Shown piece by piece: positions 1-5,271 of a stretch of 5,271 nt of DNA; position 1 is the stretch's first letter; each line of letters starts with the position of its first letter. This DNA comes from JBDKGV01 sp039798005 (lineage in GTDB: Bacteria > Fibrobacterota > Fibrobacteria > UBA5070). Position numbers and translations under genes: made by a program. The stretch covers positions 1-5,271 of the forward strand of contig JBDKGV010000245.1 of assembly GCA_039798005.1 (NCBI GenBank), written 5' to 3'. The notes beneath the pieces are model-generated. The model did not search any database. It was not told the origin of the DNA and worked only from the letters and a program-made list of their open reading frames with translations.

Positions 1-1
1 C

Positions 2-514
2 CCGACAACCAACGTCCATACAAGCGCCTATTCAGGTGACGGCAAGATCGTGATCGTGGCGGTGAACACCGGGACCAGCGCCGTGAACCAGAAGTTTGCG
101 ATCCAAAACGGAACGGTCGCGCAGTTTGCCACCTGGCAGACGGCATCCGGCAAGAACATGGTCGCAGGCTCTGCGGCCCAGGTTTCGGGGGGTTCCTTCA
201 CGGCAAGCCTTCCTGCCCAGAGCATCACCACCTTTGTCGGTGTCCGCACCGACAAGGTTCCCACCAGGATCGAATTGCAGACCCGGATCGACAACAGCTT
301 CAAAGCCGAGGTCACGAACGGGCACCTGGTGATCACGCCCGCAAGTTTCAACGACACATACAGCTTCCGGGTGTTCTCGCCCAACGGAACAAAGTCGGCG
401 ATCCGGTCCGAAAACCGGGGCGTCTCAGAAATCCCGGCAAGCACCAGAGGCATGTACTTGGTGGAGATCCGTTCCAACGGGATCGTTCACCGCAAAATGG
501 TTCCACTCCTGTGA
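2..514 (+). CDS. GH30-type glycoside hydrolase (probable glucuronoxylanase), C-terminal part with sorting-like tail; 5' end outside window
   Basis: This is the 3' end of a gene entering from the left; the frame is open from base 2, giving about 170 residues before a TGA at 512-514. Residues 1-80 or so read as the C-terminal beta-sandwich of GH30 enzymes. The cues are an SAYSGDGKIVIVAVN strand, a TWQTASGKNM stretch and the closing SFTASLPAQSITTFVG, which is the typical end of GH30 glucuronoxylanases that cut xylan near glucuronic acid branches. The catalytic barrel and signal peptide are off-window, so activity cannot be checked. After a linker, 359-511 encodes a tail with FRVFSPNG, then RGMYLVEI and a basic RKMVPLL end, like the surface-sorting domains of Fibrobacterota/Bacteroidota. 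The GTG at 50 is internal to the domain, not a start. The next glycosidase lies 56 bases downstream. GH30 assignment is fairly sure; the subfamily is inference. Confidence 0.85.
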   Translation, partial: PTTNVHTSAYSGDGKIVIVAVNTGTSAVNQKFAIQNGTVAQFATWQTASGKNMVAGSAAQVSGGSFTASLPAQSITTFVGVRTDKVPTRIELQTRIDNSFKAEVTNGHLVITPASFNDTYSFRVFSPNGTKSAIRSENRGVSEIPASTRGMYLVEIRSNGIVHRKMVPLL

Positions 515-559
515 TCGGGAAGGCAATGTGGCGTCACCGTGATCCAAGTCATCCCAACC

Positions 560-564
560 GGAGA
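560..564 (+). promoter_or_regulatory. Ribosome binding site for the clan GH-A glycosidase
   Basis: GGAGA lies six bases before the ATG at 571. It decides the start: the longer reading from 511 would put twenty mostly polar residues (with several Arg and His) ahead of the signal peptide and overlap the end of the previous gene. Confidence 0.7.
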
Positions 565-570
565 AATCAG

Positions 571-2055
571 ATGCGCACATTGTTCAAAACCACGACCCTG
601 ATGGCCGCTTTCGGCAGCAGCACGTACGCGGCCTCTTTCGCCCTGTCCGTGAACCTTTCCGACAGCATCCGCCCCGTGACCCGCTGCGCTTCCGGTTCGC
701 TCTACGGCATCACCGAGACCCTGCCCACCGACATCAACGCGATGGTCGCCCCTTTGAAGCCCCATGCACTCACCAATCCGGCCCTGTCCGGCACCGGACG
801 CCAGCAGCCCATCGGGGCCGCGATTCCCGTGGCCAAGCGCGTCGCATCGCTGGGTACCAAGGTCCAGATCCGGCTGCCCGACGTCCTTCCCGGATGGCCG
901 TACAAGTGGCCCGGCCAAGCCACTTGGCTCAACGAGGTGAAGAACGTCATCGCGGCCAGGAAGGCATCCGGCCTTTCCAACTTCGACGGTTACGAGATCT
1001 GGAACGAACCACCCGACACCTGGCCCTCTGCCAACGGGGATTTCAACACCCTGTGCTGGAAACCCACCTACGACCTGATCAAGGCCCAAGATCCCGGGAT
1101 GCGAGTGATCGGGCCCTCCTTTGCCTATTACAACAACACACGGATGTCCGATTTCTTGAAGTTCGCCAAGGCCAACAACTGCCTTCCCGAGGTCGTCAGC
1201 TGGCACCAATGGGGATCAGGAGGCTTCGTTGGCGCCCTTGAGAGCTATCGCGCCTTGGAAAAGAGTCTGGGCATCTCTCCCCGCGCGATCAGCATCAACG
1301 AGTATTCCTCCAAGACCAGCGATCCGTACGAGGGTTGCCCGGGATACTCCGTCCCCTTCATCGCCAAGTTCGAGCGCCACGGCGTGGAAAGCGCCATGCT
1401 CTCCTGGTGGTTCACCGCCTTGCCCGGGCGCATGGGGAGCCTCTTGACCGCCAAGAACGAGAAGGGCGGCGGCTGGCACCTGTACAAGTGGTACGGCGAC
1501 ATGACCGGCGCCATGGTCAAGACCGTCCCTCCGAACGACAAGAGCGACGGCGTGGACGCCTTCGCCTCCATCGACAAGGCCGCCAAGGTGGCGCATGTCG
1601 TTCTTGGTGGCAACAACATCGGGACCGTCAACGTGAGCATCAGCGGGATTCCCGCATCGTTTGGAAAGACGATCGATGCCAAGCTGGAACATGTCCCATG
1701 GAGCGACAAGGACACCCCCGTGACAGGAACGACGACCATTTCGACCAAGAACTTCACCGTCACCAACGGCGCGATTTCCTTGCCTGTCGAGGTCACCAGT
1801 GCGTTCCATGCCTATCGCATCTCCATCTCTCCCGCGCCGGGATTGGGCATGCAAGCCGTCCATGCGCTCTCCTTGCACCAAAGCAAGTTCGACATCTTCG
1901 ATCCGCAAGGAAATCGACTCGGGCAGGTGTCCCTTGGTGATCATCAGGGACTTGAGGCGGCCATCGAGGCGACATTCTCACGTCCTGGCATCTACTTGGC
2001 CAAGCCATCCTTCCAAGGCGCGCAGGTCCGGAAGGTGCTCGTGGAACTGCCATAG
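571..2055 (+). CDS. Exported clan GH-A glycoside hydrolase (GH39/GH51/GH30-like, family not assigned) with C-terminal sorting-like tail
   Basis: Complete 494-residue enzyme. Residues 1-20 look like a signal peptide (MRTLFK, a short apolar stretch, likely cut after STYA), so it acts outside the cytoplasm. Residues 35-330 read as a clan GH-A barrel. YEIWNEP places the probable acid/base at Glu146, SINEY the probable nucleophile at Glu244, and SWHQW holds His212; the 98-residue spacing of the glutamates suits a retaining clan GH-A enzyme. Residues 345-420 form a beta-sandwich such as follows the barrel in GH30/39/51. A tail from about 438 has FDIFDPQGN, PGIYLAKP and a final RKVLVEL, resembling the end of the preceding GH30 protein. 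Four cysteines (39, 162, 204, 256) could form disulfides after export. Closeness to the GH30 gene suggests a shared transcript and a hemicellulose substrate, but the specificity (xylosidase, arabinofuranosidase or other) cannot be read. Confidence 0.85.
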   Translation: MRTLFKTTTLMAAFGSSTYAASFALSVNLSDSIRPVTRCASGSLYGITETLPTDINAMVAPLKPHALTNPALSGTGRQQPIGAAIPVAKRVASLGTKVQIRLPDVLPGWPYKWPGQATWLNEVKNVIAARKASGLSNFDGYEIWNEPPDTWPSANGDFNTLCWKPTYDLIKAQDPGMRVIGPSFAYYNNTRMSDFLKFAKANNCLPEVVSWHQWGSGGFVGALESYRALEKSLGISPRAISINEYSSKTSDPYEGCPGYSVPFIAKFERHGVESAMLSWWFTALPGRMGSLLTAKNEKGGGWHLYKWYGDMTGAMVKTVPPNDKSDGVDAFASIDKAAKVAHVVLGGNNIGTVNVSISGIPASFGKTIDAKLEHVPWSDKDTPVTGTTTISTKNFTVTNGAISLPVEVTSAFHAYRISISPAPGLGMQAVHALSLHQSKFDIFDPQGNRLGQVSLGDHQGLEAAIEATFSRPGIYLAKPSFQGAQVRKVLVELP

Positions 2056-2110
2056 CGCCAACTTCACGGGATTTTTGGATTTGACCATTCGATCCCACCG
2101 CAACTTTTGC

Positions 2111-2398
2111 ATGTTCCGGTCCATGGAAGCTCTCATCAACGCACTCGACACTCCACTGACCTCCGACGAACTGCTCACCCTGGTGCAGGAACAGATCGAG
2201 ATCGTGGAGAATGTCGAGCTCAAGAACATTCTGTTGGCCATCGCCCTGGAGCTGGAAAGCAAATACCACAACGGCGTCGGCAAGTCGATCCGGCAGCGCA
2301 AAAGCAGCCGTTTCAAGGCCTTGGTGCAGTTCTTCGAGGAAGGTCGCCATACACCACCGCTGCCGACCATCTTCGACGACACCGTCTATCCGCAATAA
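2111..2398 (+). CDS. Small hypothetical helical protein (95 aa)
   Basis: I do not recognise the family. The 95 residues are mostly helical in character: an acidic, leucine-rich first half (about 5-55, including SDELLTLVQEQIEIVENVEL), a basic patch around 62-70 (SIRQRKSSR), then KALVQFFEE and a proline-containing end. There is no signal peptide, membrane segment or cysteine, so it is probably cytoplasmic. Codon third positions are mostly C or G, as in the neighbouring genes, and the frame ends cleanly in TAA just before the convergent operon, which argues for a real gene. The start is uncertain: ATG at 2111 or at 2123 (MEALINAL), and neither has a good ribosome binding site. It begins 55 bases after the glycosidase stop with no obvious hairpin between, so it may ride on that transcript. 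Nothing in it suggests a carbohydrate function. Confidence 0.6.
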   Translation: MFRSMEALINALDTPLTSDELLTLVQEQIEIVENVELKNILLAIALELESKYHNGVGKSIRQRKSSRFKALVQFFEEGRHTPPLPTIFDDTVYPQ

Positions 2399-2416
2399 TC
2401 TCCACCGGTAGTCGCA

Positions 2417-2444
2417 CCTTGGGGCGGAACCAAAGCCCCCAAGG
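2417..2444 (-). terminator. Inverted repeat between convergent genes, probable terminator hairpin
   Basis: Arms CCTTGGGG (2417-2424) and CCCCAAGG (2437-2444) pair perfectly over 8 bp around a 12-base loop; one more G-C pair can form inside if a base is bulged. On the - strand the hairpin begins right after the TAG of the cysteine-cluster gene, as expected of an operon terminator, and it lies 18 bases past the + strand TAA. No T-run follows on either strand, so it is not a classical intrinsic terminator. It may act in both directions, with Rho, or as a 3'-end stabiliser. Confidence 0.5.
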
Positions 2445-3017
2445 CTACGGCGCTTCGACCTGCCACTCGATGCGGTAGGGCCACAGCTCCTGAGCGCGCG
2501 TCGGATAGCTCGTGGTCAGGAAGTGCGCGTTGGCGCGCAGCAGTTCCTCGTGCAGGGTGTCCAGGCGCACAAGGTCATCCTCTTCAAGTTCCTGGGCCGC
2601 CTCGAAATTCCAAGGGCAGAAGTCCACGCTCTCGCCCTCGTCGTCGGCGATCAGAAGCGCATGACCATGCGTGCGACAGATGGTCGGGCGCGCCGGGTAC
2701 GAACGGCAATTCCCCGTCGCGTCAAGCAGGCTGCACAGCGCCTCGGCCGGGTGCAATTGCGATTCCAGCTTGGATTCGCTCGTCGTGTCGATGCCGCCTG
2801 CGGCGTGCAGGAAGGCCCATTCCACCGGCAACAGGCTGGTGATGCGACGGCAGCAGTGATGACAGCCTTGGGCGCACTTGTAGTGGCCGGCAAGCTTGGC
2901 CGTGGTCGCTTCGGCCCAAGCGTCCAGACGGGCGCGCAAGGCGAGAAGCACGGTGAAGTCCCACGGCTTCTCCGGCTCGACCGCAAGGAAGGCCTCGCCC
3001 GAAAGGCGGGCACTCAC
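2445..3017 (-). CDS. YkgJ-family cysteine-cluster (zinc/iron-chelating type) protein
   Basis: A 190-residue protein of the YkgJ-like group, named for cysteine clusters thought to bind zinc or iron; the cellular role is not settled. The first cluster is CAQGCHHCC (Cys48, 52, 55, 56). Further cysteines at 95 and 104, then the family's CRSYPARPTICRTHG block (Cys114), and FCPWN (Cys134) complete the set of eight. The C-terminal third is acidic and helical. There is no signal peptide or membrane segment, so it should be cytoplasmic. The start is GTG at 3017, overlapping the TGA of divIVA as GTGA, consistent with translational coupling; the frame has no internal ATG. It is the last gene of the leftward operon and is followed directly by a hairpin. 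Its link to division or PLP genes is by position only. Confidence 0.85.
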   Translation of the reverse strand: MSARLSGEAFLAVEPEKPWDFTVLLALRARLDAWAEATTAKLAGHYKCAQGCHHCCRRITSLLPVEWAFLHAAGGIDTTSESKLESQLHPAEALCSLLDATGNCRSYPARPTICRTHGHALLIADDEGESVDFCPWNFEAAQELEEDDLVRLDTLHEELLRANAHFLTTSYPTRAQELWPYRIEWQVEAP

Positions 3018-3481
3018 GGGTGGCCGACCTTGGCGTCCGCCTCCATGGCATCCAGAAAGTCGTTCTGGCTCTTGAGAAGGGCGCGCTGGCGGGCGAAGTG
3101 ACTGTGCCTCTGCAACTCAAGCGTGGCGATGTCCCCCTTGAGGCGGGCGACATGGTCGTGCATCTCGCGCACGTTCGCCTGCGCCTGCTGCTGGGCGTCG
3201 CGCAGGATGAGCTCGGCTTCCTTCTCGGACTGACGGCGCGTCTCATCCAAGGACTTCTGCACCGTAAGGGCGGCATCCTGCAGGTTCTGCTCGATCAGGC
3301 GGTAGTGGCCCAGGCGATCTTCGAGTTGCTTGGCGGCTTCACGGGCACGCGCGGTCTCGTGCTTGAGCTCCTCCAGCTGGGAGGCGACGGCGTCGAGGTA
3401 GACGCGGACCTCCTCCGGGTCGTAGCCACGGAAGGAGCGGCGAAATTCCTGCTTGCGGATGTCGATGGGTGTGATGTTCAA
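3014..3481 (-). CDS. divIVA: DivIVA-domain coiled-coil protein
   Basis: 155 residues from a TTG start. The N-terminus carries the DivIVA signature: MNITPIDIRKQEF, then FRGYDPEEVRVYLDAV. With the TTG start, Phe17 and Arg18 fall exactly at the residues that insert into the membrane in Bacillus subtilis DivIVA, and a GGAG site sits six bases upstream. The longer frame from 3544 would add 21 unrelated residues and overlap the 3' end of yggT, so I reject it. Residues 30-150 are rich in Glu, Gln, Arg, Ala and Leu and almost free of proline and glycine, as in a long coiled coil. DivIVA proteins gather at curved membrane, poles or division sites and recruit partners; which process this one serves cannot be read here. 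It lies 19 bases after yggT and overlaps the next gene. Confidence 0.9.
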   Translation of the reverse strand: MNITPIDIRKQEFRRSFRGYDPEEVRVYLDAVASQLEELKHETARAREAAKQLEDRLGHYRLIEQNLQDAALTVQKSLDETRRQSEKEAELILRDAQQQAQANVREMHDHVARLKGDIATLELQRHSHFARQRALLKSQNDFLDAMEADAKVGHP

Positions 3482-3487
3482 GACGGA

Positions 3488-3491
3488 CTCC
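3488..3491 (-). promoter_or_regulatory. Ribosome binding site for divIVA
   Basis: GGAG on the - strand, six bases before the TTG at 3481-3479, in the 19-base gap after yggT. It supports the non-ATG start chosen for DivIVA. Confidence 0.65.
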
Positions 3492-3500
3492 GGTGATGGT

Positions 3501-3764
3501 TCAGGAGAGAAGATAACGCACGGTGACGAATCCCATCCAAGCAAGGATCAGTGCGACGACGGGAGAAAGGTCCCACCCCAACGGCCGCGGAAGATGGCGG
3601 CGGATGGGATCGAGAATGGGGCGCACCAGGATGTCCAGCGCCCGGAAGAAGGTGTTGGCCCGGGCAAGGCGCAGCCCCGACAGCAGCGAATAGGCCAAGA
3701 GGACGAAAAGGACGGTGTAACCCATCAATCCCACCCACTCGCGGACAAAGCCGAGAAAGCCCAT
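3501..3764 (-). CDS. yggT: YggT/YlmG-family small membrane protein
   Basis: 87 residues. Two apolar membrane segments (about 12-31 and 67-86) flank a basic linker with the family motif LDILVRPILDPIRRHLP, followed by GWDLSPVVALI. This is the single-unit form of about 90 residues, like Gram-positive YlmG, not the duplicated E. coli YggT. It should be an inner-membrane protein with the basic loop facing the cytoplasm. Relatives in plastids and bacteria are linked to membrane or nucleoid organisation and division, but the molecular function is not established. Its ATG overlaps the yggS stop by one base (TGATG), suggesting re-initiation by the same ribosomes, and divIVA follows 19 bases later. That adjacency fits the division-linked ylm context. 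Confidence 0.9.
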   Translation of the reverse strand: MGFLGFVREWVGLMGYTVLFVLLAYSLLSGLRLARANTFFRALDILVRPILDPIRRHLPRPLGWDLSPVVALILAWMGFVTVRYLLS

Positions 3765-4444
3765 CAGGCCGCCGCCCGATGTCCGAAGATCGCCGTCCCC
3801 ACCCGCACCAGGGTGGAGCCTTCCTCGATCGCCACGTCCAGATCGTCGGACATGCCCATCGAGAGGACATCGGCTCCGGGAAGCGCTTCCTGCATCTCTT
3901 GAAGCAGGGCGCGGGCGCGGGCGAAGACCGGGCGTGCCGCATCGGGGCCTCCCTCGAGCGGCCCCATGCACATCAGGCCGCGCACCCGGGTTCGGGAAAA
4001 TTTCCGGCAAATCGGCAGGAGCTCCCGGAACTCGGCCTCGGAGAACCCGCTCTTGGTCGGCTCGTCCGTCAGATGCAGCTGCAGCAGGACATCGGCCGAA
4101 AGGCTCTCCTCCACCGCGATGCGCTCGATCGCCTCCAGCACCGGAAGGCTTGCCACTCCGTGGATCAGGTGCGAGAGACCGAGGATCTTGCGGATCTTGT
4201 TGCGCTGAAGCGGACCGATGAAGTGCAGGCGGGCCCCTTCCAACGGAAACTTCTCCAACGCCTCCTGCACGTAGTTCTCGCCGAAATCCACCTGCCCGGC
4301 CCCTTGGGCCTCCAGCAGGCTCTCCCGGGGATGGCGCTTGCTCACGGCGACCAGGGTCACCGAAGCCGGATCGCGCCCGAAGGAACGGGCGACCGTGTCG
4401 ATGCGCGCCCGCACGCTTTCCAGATTTTTGACAATTTCTGTCAT
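3764..4444 (-). CDS. yggS: YggS/YlmE-family pyridoxal phosphate homeostasis protein
   Basis: 226 residues, normal length for the family. YggS (PLPHP) binds pyridoxal 5'-phosphate through one lysine and keeps cellular PLP and amino-acid/keto-acid pools balanced; no catalytic reaction is established. The PLP lysine is Lys36 in VAVSK, the same number as in E. coli YggS. Further family blocks are FGENYVQEALEK, LHFIGPLQRNK, LTDEPTKSGF, VRGLMCMGPL and the phosphate-binding end SMGMSDDLDVAIEEGSTLV followed by RVGTAIFGHR. The usual HSVD after the LQRNK block reads HGVA here. It is cytoplasmic. The ATG at 4444 overlaps the stop of the upstream Lon-like gene as ATGA, indicating coupling; only a weak GGA lies before it. 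Neighbouring yggT and divIVA match the ylm-type gene order. Confidence 0.95.
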   Translation of the reverse strand: MTEIVKNLESVRARIDTVARSFGRDPASVTLVAVSKRHPRESLLEAQGAGQVDFGENYVQEALEKFPLEGARLHFIGPLQRNKIRKILGLSHLIHGVASLPVLEAIERIAVEESLSADVLLQLHLTDEPTKSGFSEAEFRELLPICRKFSRTRVRGLMCMGPLEGGPDAARPVFARARALLQEMQEALPGADVLSMGMSDDLDVAIEEGSTLVRVGTAIFGHRAAA

Positions 4445-5271
4445 GATTTTTCCAGGAGACCCAGATCGCGCAGGGCGGGAACGTCCTGGGCGACGAACCA
4501 GAGGCTCGCTCCCAGGCTCGAGGTGTCGAGGTCGCGCAATCCCACGGCGTCGGGCTGCGGGACGCTGATGTGCAGCGCTCCGGCCCGGGCCGCACCAAGG
4601 ATCTTCTCCACGACGGCGCCCACCGACAGGATCGCACCCGACAGGGAGAGCTCCCCGGTGAAGGCGACGCGGGCATCCACGGGTCGCTGGACCAGAGTGG
4701 AGACCATCGCGGCGAGCACGGGCCAGCCAAGCGATACTCCGTCCTTGGGACCGGCGGGACCGCTCACATGCACATGCATGTCCAGTTCCCGCAGTGATTC
4801 CAGGGTTCGCCCGAGATACGGGGCAAGGGCGCAGATGCGGCTGCGCGCCACCCGTGCGGCCATCTCCGTCTGGGGTCCGGCACCGGTCACGGTGAGACGT
4901 CCTCGGCCCGGCAAGGCAAGCACTTCCACCCGCGCCAGATCCCCTCCCCAGCTCGAGGCCATCATGGCATGCACCGTCCCTGCGGCAAGGCTCATCTCGA
5001 TCGGGTCGTGCGGGAGAGCATCCTCGCCCAGCACCACCTGAACCCATGCCAAGTCGAGGATGGGCGTCTCCCCTTCCTGCAATTGGCGCAGATAACGCCG
5101 GCACAGGCGGGAAAGCCGATCGACGAAGCCGTGCCAGCCCGTCTCGCGCGGGCCGCCGCACAGCAGGGAGTCCAGGACCTCCTCCTCAAGGAAGGGGGCG
5201 TGCTCCAGACCAAAATGCCGACAGACCGCGGGAACGATGTGATGGAAGGCGTGGAAGCGCTTTTCCCAAGG
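4441..5271 (-). CDS. Divergent Lon-family (S16) protease, C-terminal half; 5' end outside window
   Basis: The frame is open from the right edge for 276 residues, so the gene starts outside the window; the TTG at 5082 is internal. Residues 1-64 match the helical lid of the Lon AAA+ module, with RETGWHGF and RLSRLCRR aligning to REAGVRGL and EISKLCRK. From about 105 on it is a Lon protease domain: WGGDLARVEV, LPGRGRLTVTG, MHVHV, then PKDGVSLG with probable nucleophile Ser180 and FTGELSLSGAILSVG, VVEK with Lys223. The Ser-Lys spacing of 43 residues equals that of E. coli Lon (S679/K722), so the dyad looks intact. Two parts diverge: the sensor-2 arginine position reads His47, and the usual GLAWT before the GGD is replaced by VHAMMAS. 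It may be a Lon paralog with altered ATPase; the Walker motifs are off-window. It overlaps yggS by 4 bases. Confidence 0.88.
   Translation of the reverse strand, partial: PWEKRFHAFHHIVPAVCRHFGLEHAPFLEEEVLDSLLCGGPRETGWHGFVDRLSRLCRRYLRQLQEGETPILDLAWVQVVLGEDALPHDPIEMSLAAGTVHAMMASSWGGDLARVEVLALPGRGRLTVTGAGPQTEMAARVARSRICALAPYLGRTLESLRELDMHVHVSGPAGPKDGVSLGWPVLAAMVSTLVQRPVDARVAFTGELSLSGAILSVGAVVEKILGAARAGALHISVPQPDAVGLRDLDTSSLGASLWFVAQDVPALRDLGLLEKS

Noticed and set aside
50..52. GTG as a start of a 154-residue protein
   Set aside because: It falls inside the GH30 beta-sandwich; the domain's preceding strand is encoded just upstream, so the gene is cut by the window edge.
487..1944. Long - strand open frames (487-1209 and 1216-1944) opposite the clan GH-A gene
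   Set aside because: Low-complexity Gly/His/Asp-rich translations with no motif; the + strand frame has a signal peptide, catalytic motifs and a ribosome binding site.
2081..2109. TTGACC as a -35 box for the small protein gene
   Set aside because: No -10-like hexamer lies at 16-18 bases (the site reads CTTTTG), and it would leave almost no leader before the ATG at 2111.
3551..5041. A 496-codon open frame on the + strand
   Set aside because: It lies antisense to the well-supported Lon-like, yggS and yggT genes. Its protein is Arg/Gly/His-rich without domains, as expected from GC-biased codons read in mirror frame.
5080..5082. TTG as start of a 213-residue Lon-like protein
   Set aside because: The same frame stays open to the window edge and encodes the Lon AAA+ lid upstream, so this codon is internal.
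4441..5271. RadA or ComM as identity of the Lon-like gene
   Set aside because: PKDG-x-S, the exact 43-residue Ser-Lys spacing and the preceding Lon lid match Lon itself; RadA and ComM lack this combination.

Overview
The window is GC-rich and densely coded, with G/C-ending codons in every gene. It comes from a polysaccharide-degrading, probably Gram-negative bacterium. Two neighbouring exported glycoside hydrolases end in short C-terminal tails shaped like the sorting domains of Fibrobacterota and Bacteroidota (type IX-secretion type). Together with a yggS-yggT-divIVA cluster and the high GC, this best fits a high-GC member of Fibrobacterota or a relative. A deltaproteobacterial-type lineage, where a yggS/yggT/divIVA neighbourhood also occurs, is the main alternative. 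The taxonomic call is inference.

Left part, + strand (2-2398). The window opens inside the C-terminal beta-sandwich of a GH30 enzyme, probably a glucuronoxylanase, followed by a sorting-like tail (stop at 512-514). After 56 bases and a clear ribosome binding site comes a complete 494-residue exported clan GH-A glycosidase (571-2055) with an NEP acid/base motif, an INEY nucleophile motif, a beta-sandwich and its own tail. The two probably form a secreted hemicellulose-degradation unit. A small unrecognised 95-residue helical protein follows (2111-2398).

Middle. The two strands converge at 2398/2445. The 46-base gap holds an 8-bp inverted repeat (2417-2444), probably a terminator hairpin for the leftward operon, without a T-tract.

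Right part, - strand (5271 down to 2445). Five tightly packed genes read leftward: the C-terminal half of a divergent Lon-family protease (intact Ser-Lys dyad, altered sensor-2 region), YggS (PLP homeostasis), a short single-unit YggT/YlmG membrane protein, DivIVA (start reassigned to TTG at 3481) and a YkgJ-type cysteine-cluster protein. Three of the four junctions are stop/start overlaps (ATGA, TGATG, GTGA), so the genes are almost certainly co-transcribed and translationally coupled. YggS-YlmG-DivIVA recalls the cell-division-linked ylm cluster of Gram-positive bacteria without sepF and ylmH.

I saw no RNA gene, CRISPR array, insertion sequence or attachment site, and no stretch over 300 bases without a gene. 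No unmistakable new system is present. The points most worth checking are the Lon paralog, the clan GH-A enzyme of unassigned family, the shared tails and the orphan small protein.
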